This document shows, in pieces, positions 60,428 to 64,000 of a stretch of 64,000 nt of DNA (positions are counted from its first letter, which is position 1; each line of letters opens with the position of its first letter). Source of the stretch: Deltaproteobacteria bacterium (GTDB taxonomy: Bacteria > Desulfobacterota > Desulfobacteria > Desulfobacterales > UBA5852). Position numbers and translations under genes: made by a program. The notes beneath the pieces were generated by a model that did no database searches, was not told the DNA's origin, and saw nothing but the letters and a program-made list of their open reading frames with translations. The stretch is taken from positions 1 to 64,000 of the forward strand of contig JAHLLS010000022.1 of assembly GCA_020444045.1 (NCBI GenBank), written 5' to 3'.

Positions 60428-63166
60428 ATGCCGCATAAATGGGTTTATCTATTTGACGAAGTCGAACAGGCTGAAAAGGATGGCGACGGCGAATGGGAAC
60501 GCGTACGGGGTCTCCTGGGCGGCAAGGGCGCCAATCTGGCGGACATGACGCGTATCGGCGTGCCGGTGCCGCCTGGTTTCACCATCACCACCCGGGCCTG
60601 CAATGCCTATCTGGCGGGCGGGGAGACCTTTCCCGAAGGAATGTGGGCGCAGGTGCGGCAGGCGGTTGCCGCCATAGAAAAAAAGAGCGGGAAAAAATTT
60701 GGCGATCGGGAAAATCCCCTGCTGGTGTCGTGCCGCTCCGGTGCCCGGTTTTCCATGCCCGGCATGATGGATACCATTTTGAACATCGGCCTCAATGATG
60801 AAACCGCCCTCGGGCTGGTGGAACTGACCGGCGATGAACGTTTCGTCTATGATTCATTTCGCCGCCTGATTCAAATGTTCGGCTCTGTGGTGACGGGCAT
60901 CCCCGATGAGGTCTTTGAAGAAAAAATGCATCGCTGTCGCTCCCAAGCCGGCGTTAGCACCGACGCCGGTCTGTCTGCAAAAGATCTAAAAGGCTTGACC
61001 GACGCATTCCAACGGATTTTCAGGCGCTATACCACCACGGACTTTCCGCGCGAGCCCTACGAACAACTCAAGATGGCCATCGACGCTGTCTTCAAGAGCT
61101 GGAACGGCAAACGCGCCGTCGATTACCGCAATGCCGCAGCGATTCCACACGATCTGGGAACGGCGGTCAATATTGTCAGCATGGTTTTCGGCAATGCCGG
61201 TGATGATAGTGTGACCGGGGTGGCCTTGACCCGCAATGGCACCACCGGGGAAAACCGCATCGAAGGGGATTACCTGAACAACGCGCAGGGTGAGGATGTC
61301 GTGGCCGGCATCCGTCAGACCAATGACTTGTCCCAGCTGAAAGACGAACTGCCGGGGGTCTATGCCCAATTTGAGCAAATTGCCAAACGGCTGGAGACGC
61401 ATTATCGCGACATGCAGGATGTGGAATTTACGGTTGAAAAGGGTAAGCTGTGGATGCTGCAAACCCGCAGCGGAAAGCGCACGGCCCAGGCCGCTGTTCG
61501 CATTGCCGTAGAAATGGCCGAAGAAAAGCTGATTTCCAAGCAGGAAGCGGTTTTGCGGATCGCACCGGAACAGGTTGATTTCTTTTTGCACCCCCAGTTT
61601 GAGCGTGACGCCAAGGCCGTCGCAAAAGCCCAAGGGGCGATGCTGGCAACCGGTCTGAACGTGTCACCCGGTGCGGCGGTGGGAATGGTTGCCTTCGATG
61701 CCGATTTAGCGGAAATGTGGGCCAAAGAAGAGGGTAAAGCCGTCATTATGGTGCGCCCCGAAACCAAACCGGACGATGTGCATGGGATGCTGGCCGCCCA
61801 GGGGATTTTGACCAGTCGGGGCGGACGCACGAGTCATGCGGCGCTGGTTGCCCGGCAGTTCGGCAAGCCTGCCGTGGTCGGAGTGTCGGCGCTGGTGATC
61901 GATATGGGCAAGCGCCATATGAAAATTAACGATACCATCATTAAAGAGGGGGATTGGATCTCCCTGGACGGAACGGCCGGAGAAGTGTACGGCGGAAAAA
62001 TTAAAACCGTGACCCCCGATATCATGGATACCTGGCTGATTAAGCTGCTTGCCTGGGCCGACAGCTTTCGACGTCTGGGCATCTGGACCAATGCGGACAA
62101 TCCCGACGATGCCAAACGCGCGCGGACCTATGGCGCCGAAGGCATCGGCCTGTGCCGCACCGAACATATGTTTTTCGAAGCCCGACGGTTGCCTTACCTG
62201 CACAAAATGATCATGACGGACCTGCCCATCGAGCGGCGTGAAGCTCTGGAGGCCCTGCTGCCGTTTCAACGAGATGATTTTGCCGGTCTTTTCCGGGCCA
62301 TGGATGGGCTTCCGGTCATTACCCGGCTGATCGACCCGCCGCTGCATGAGTTTTTACCCAATCATATGGATTTAAACCACGAGCTCATGGATCTCAAATT
62401 CCGGCTCAAGCATGCCGATACGCTCGAGAAATTCGATACCCTGTTACAGCAGATCAACGAAAAAGCAAAAGTTTTAAAAAGAGTCGAGAGCTTGCACGAG
62501 AGTAATCCCATGCTGGGTCTGCGTGGCGTACGATTGGGGATTCAGATTCCGGAACTGACCACCATGCAGGTACGTGCTATTTTTGAGGCCGCCTGCCTGG
62601 TTTCCAAAGAAGGTGTCGCGGTGCATCCCGAAATCATGATCCCGCTCACCTGCCACGTCAATGAACTCAAAGCCCAGCGCGCCATTCTGGAAGCCGAGGC
62701 CCAAGAGGTGATGCATGAACAAGGCATCGAAATCGACTACAAGTTCGGCACCATGATTGAAATTCCCCGCGCCGCGCTTACCGCGCATCAACTTGCGCAG
62801 CATGCGGCGTTCTTTTCATTCGGCACCAATGATTTAACCCAGACAACCTTTGGTATGTCCAGAGATGATGCCGAGGCAGGGTTCCTGATCCGATACATGC
62901 GAACGGGCATTTTACCGGAAAATCCCTTTGCCACCCTCGACCGGGACGGCGTCGGCCAGTTGATGGCACTTTGCCTGCAGAAAGCCCGGTCCGTCAATCC
63001 TGATTTGGAATGCGGGATCTGTGGCGAGCACGCTGGAGATCCCCAGTCGATTTCATTTTGCCATGAGATCGGTTTGACGTATGTGTCGTGTTCTCCTTAT
63101 CGGGTGCCTGTTGCCCGTCTATCCGCCGCCCATGCCGCCCTGCGGGATAAACCTGTTCACGGTTAA
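60428..63166 (+). CDS. ppdK: Pyruvate, phosphate dikinase
   Basis: 912 residues, full length. The ATP-grasp start LLGGKGANLADMTRIGVPVP, SCRSGARFSMPGMMDTILNI and VVTGIPDEVFEEK lead to the phosphohistidine domain GILTSRGGRTSHAALVARQF with catalytic His about residue 465, and then the PEP-binding barrel with GIGLCRTEHMFFE, GLRGVRLGIQIPEL, FGTNDLTQTTFGMSRDDAE and ECGICGEHAGDP. It interconverts pyruvate and PEP using ATP and phosphate, in gluconeogenesis or PPi-linked glycolysis. AGGAG precedes the ATG. Confidence 0.96.
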   Translation: MPHKWVYLFDEVEQAEKDGDGEWERVRGLLGGKGANLADMTRIGVPVPPGFTITTRACNAYLAGGETFPEGMWAQVRQAVAAIEKKSGKKFGDRENPLLVSCRSGARFSMPGMMDTILNIGLNDETALGLVELTGDERFVYDSFRRLIQMFGSVVTGIPDEVFEEKMHRCRSQAGVSTDAGLSAKDLKGLTDAFQRIFRRYTTTDFPREPYEQLKMAIDAVFKSWNGKRAVDYRNAAAIPHDLGTAVNIVSMVFGNAGDDSVTGVALTRNGTTGENRIEGDYLNNAQGEDVVAGIRQTNDLSQLKDELPGVYAQFEQIAKRLETHYRDMQDVEFTVEKGKLWMLQTRSGKRTAQAAVRIAVEMAEEKLISKQEAVLRIAPEQVDFFLHPQFERDAKAVAKAQGAMLATGLNVSPGAAVGMVAFDADLAEMWAKEEGKAVIMVRPETKPDDVHGMLAAQGILTSRGGRTSHAALVARQFGKPAVVGVSALVIDMGKRHMKINDTIIKEGDWISLDGTAGEVYGGKIKTVTPDIMDTWLIKLLAWADSFRRLGIWTNADNPDDAKRARTYGAEGIGLCRTEHMFFEARRLPYLHKMIMTDLPIERREALEALLPFQRDDFAGLFRAMDGLPVITRLIDPPLHEFLPNHMDLNHELMDLKFRLKHADTLEKFDTLLQQINEKAKVLKRVESLHESNPMLGLRGVRLGIQIPELTTMQVRAIFEAACLVSKEGVAVHPEIMIPLTCHVNELKAQRAILEAEAQEVMHEQGIEIDYKFGTMIEIPRAALTAHQLAQHAAFFSFGTNDLTQTTFGMSRDDAEAGFLIRYMRTGILPENPFATLDRDGVGQLMALCLQKARSVNPDLECGICGEHAGDPQSISFCHEIGLTYVSCSPYRVPVARLSAAHAALRDKPVHG

Positions 63167-63206
63167 GGCAACCAAGTGGTGCTGCATCGTGTTTTTCAAA
63201 AGAGGC

Positions 63207-63854
63207 CTAAAGGGTGTAACCATGTTGGAGGGCATACTTCACAAGGTCCGCGTTTTTATGGATGTCCAGTTTCTGTTTGATGTTTCTGCGGTGGTTGTGG
63301 ACGGTATGAATGCTGATGAAAAGCAGTTGGGCGATTTCTTTGCTGGTTTTACCGTCGGCGATCAATTGGAGAATTTCACGCTCGCGGGTGGTCAGGGGGT
63401 CTTCCGACAAACGGTCCCGGTTGCTGAGAATACCGAGGGGGTCATCGGACAATTCCTTCATCATCATCGGGGAGAGATAGCTGCCACCCCCGCGTATGGT
63501 CTGGATGGCATGGATAAGTTCGCTGCCGGAATCCTCCTTGACGACATAGCCGCGGGCACCGGCGGCCAATGCTTTTTGAAGGTATTCGCGGCTTTTATGC
63601 ATGCTCAGAAAGAGAATGACGACCTCGGGGAATTTTTTGTGGATTTCCTGGGCGGCTTCGATGCCTCGGAGTTTCGGCATGGCCACATCCAGAATCACCA
63701 TGTTCGGCACCGCTTGCTTGAGCAGTTTTAACAGCATCAAGCCGTCGGAGGCCTCCCCGATGACTTCCAGGCCTGCCGTGTCATCGATGATTTTTTTGAT
63801 GCCCTCGCGCAGCATGGCGTGGTCATCGGCCAATATGATTTTGTAGTCCGTCAT
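63207..63854 (-). CDS. NarL/FixJ-family response regulator
   Basis: 215 residues. A receiver domain (IILADDHAMLREGIKKIIDD; phosphorylation Asp in MVILDVAMPKLRGIEAAQ; LSMHKSREYLQKALAAGARG; YVVKED) is joined to a LuxR-type helix-turn-helix (LTTREREILQLIADGKTSKE followed by IAQLLFISIHTVHNHRRNI). Its start overlaps the stop of the upstream sensor kinase gene (ATGA). It lies tail to tail with ppdK, 40 bases apart. Its target genes are not known. Confidence 0.94.
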   Translation of the reverse strand: MTDYKIILADDHAMLREGIKKIIDDTAGLEVIGEASDGLMLLKLLKQAVPNMVILDVAMPKLRGIEAAQEIHKKFPEVVILFLSMHKSREYLQKALAAGARGYVVKEDSGSELIHAIQTIRGGGSYLSPMMMKELSDDPLGILSNRDRLSEDPLTTREREILQLIADGKTSKEIAQLLFISIHTVHNHRRNIKQKLDIHKNADLVKYALQHGYTL

Positions 63855-64000
63855 TTTTCGCCCTCTTGCCCGGAAATCGGAATGGTCAGAGCGACACACG
63901 TTCCGCGCCTCTTTTGCGAGGTGATCGTGAGCTGCCCGCCCAGCATGTGGCTGCGCTCCTCCAGAGCGGCCAGCCCGAGACCCCTCTCGGCCACGTACCG
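63851..64000 (-). CDS. Sensor histidine kinase, C-terminal end (partial at window edge)
   Basis: The final 49 residues only. ERGLGLAALEERSHMLGGQL then TITSQKRRGTCVALTIPIS is the G2 box and end of a HATPase_c domain of the NarX/DegS type, matching the NarL-type regulator that follows. The gene continues beyond base 64000. Its stop TGA overlaps the regulator's ATG, so the two are a coupled kinase-regulator pair. Confidence 0.85.
   Translation of the reverse strand, partial: RYVAERGLGLAALEERSHMLGGQLTITSQKRRGTCVALTIPISGQEGEK

Noticed and set aside
1..64000. CRISPR arrays, tRNA/rRNA genes, prophage or integrative element
   Set aside because: No regularly spaced direct repeats, no cloverleaf-like sequences, and no integrase, terminase or transposase genes were found by reading. 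The MITE-like pair is the only mobile-type DNA.

Overview
The window reads as chromosome of a Desulfobacterota (Desulfosarcina-like, sulfate-reducer type) bacterium. This is inferred from several signs: paired MinD/Mrp ATPases carrying ferredoxin inserts with NifX-like proteins, a UGA-containing selenoprotein, many PAS-rich sensors, a GEMM-I c-di-GMP riboswitch, a PEP/pyruvate dikinase and GC-rich codons. No 16S, tRNA or other taxonomic marker is present, so the lineage is an inference. Genes are dense and ordinary chromosomal in style. No phage, integrase, transposase or CRISPR array was found; the only mobile-looking DNA is a short MITE-like repeat present twice (1-145 and 13266-13427).

Region by region. 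0.2-3.9 kb (minus strand): an operon of two NifX-like proteins and two ferredoxin-containing MinD-type ATPases behind a clear sigma-70 promoter, preceded by a DinB-fold protein and a small HesB-like selenoprotein with an in-frame UGA and a SECIS-like hairpin. 4.2-7.4 kb: a TetR regulator, putrescine aminotransferase (patA) and N-carbamoylputrescine amidase (aguB), with matching operator candidates. 7.5-12.8 kb: an ankyrin protein, a PAS-SpoIIE phosphatase, a tandem universal stress protein and a phosphotransferase/kinase fusion. 13.4-17 kb: a phosphoesterase, a ParB-like/Lrp-like fusion and a membrane protein joining a DHH-like domain to a CPBP protease-like domain. 17.3-30.2 kb: two SurA-type prolyl isomerases, a sigma-54 activator, MsrA-MsrB, a PEP-synthase-like protein with a concanavalin-like tail, a TraB/GumN protein and hypotheticals.

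30.4-36 kb is the most novel-looking part: a GalT/HIT-like protein, an N-acyltransferase fused to a cyclic-nucleotide sensor and HTH, a 26-codon ORF, and an E1 (ThiF)-nitroreductase fusion, the last three translationally packed. 36-46 kb: a lytic transglycosylase, a NERD protein, two metallo-beta-lactamase-fold hydrolases, a GEMM-I riboswitch ahead of a small winged-helix protein, a glutamine-amidotransferase-like PuuD homologue and OsmC. 46.2-47.6 kb: DAHP synthase preceded by a Trp-rich leader peptide and terminator, i.e. tryptophan attenuation. 47.8-51.2 kb: TolC, and a TetR/aminotransferase pair sharing an operator sequence. 51.5-59.2 kb (minus): CBM48, STAS, PilZ, a half-length glycogen-synthase-like protein, CheB/CheR-PAS, a histidine kinase and a receiver protein. 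59.9-64 kb: universal stress protein and pyruvate phosphate dikinase behind a sigma-54-like promoter, then a NarL-type regulator and the end of its sensor kinase.

Starts were moved inward from the longest open frame where a Shine-Dalgarno sequence favoured it. All family assignments come from reading motifs; no database search was run.
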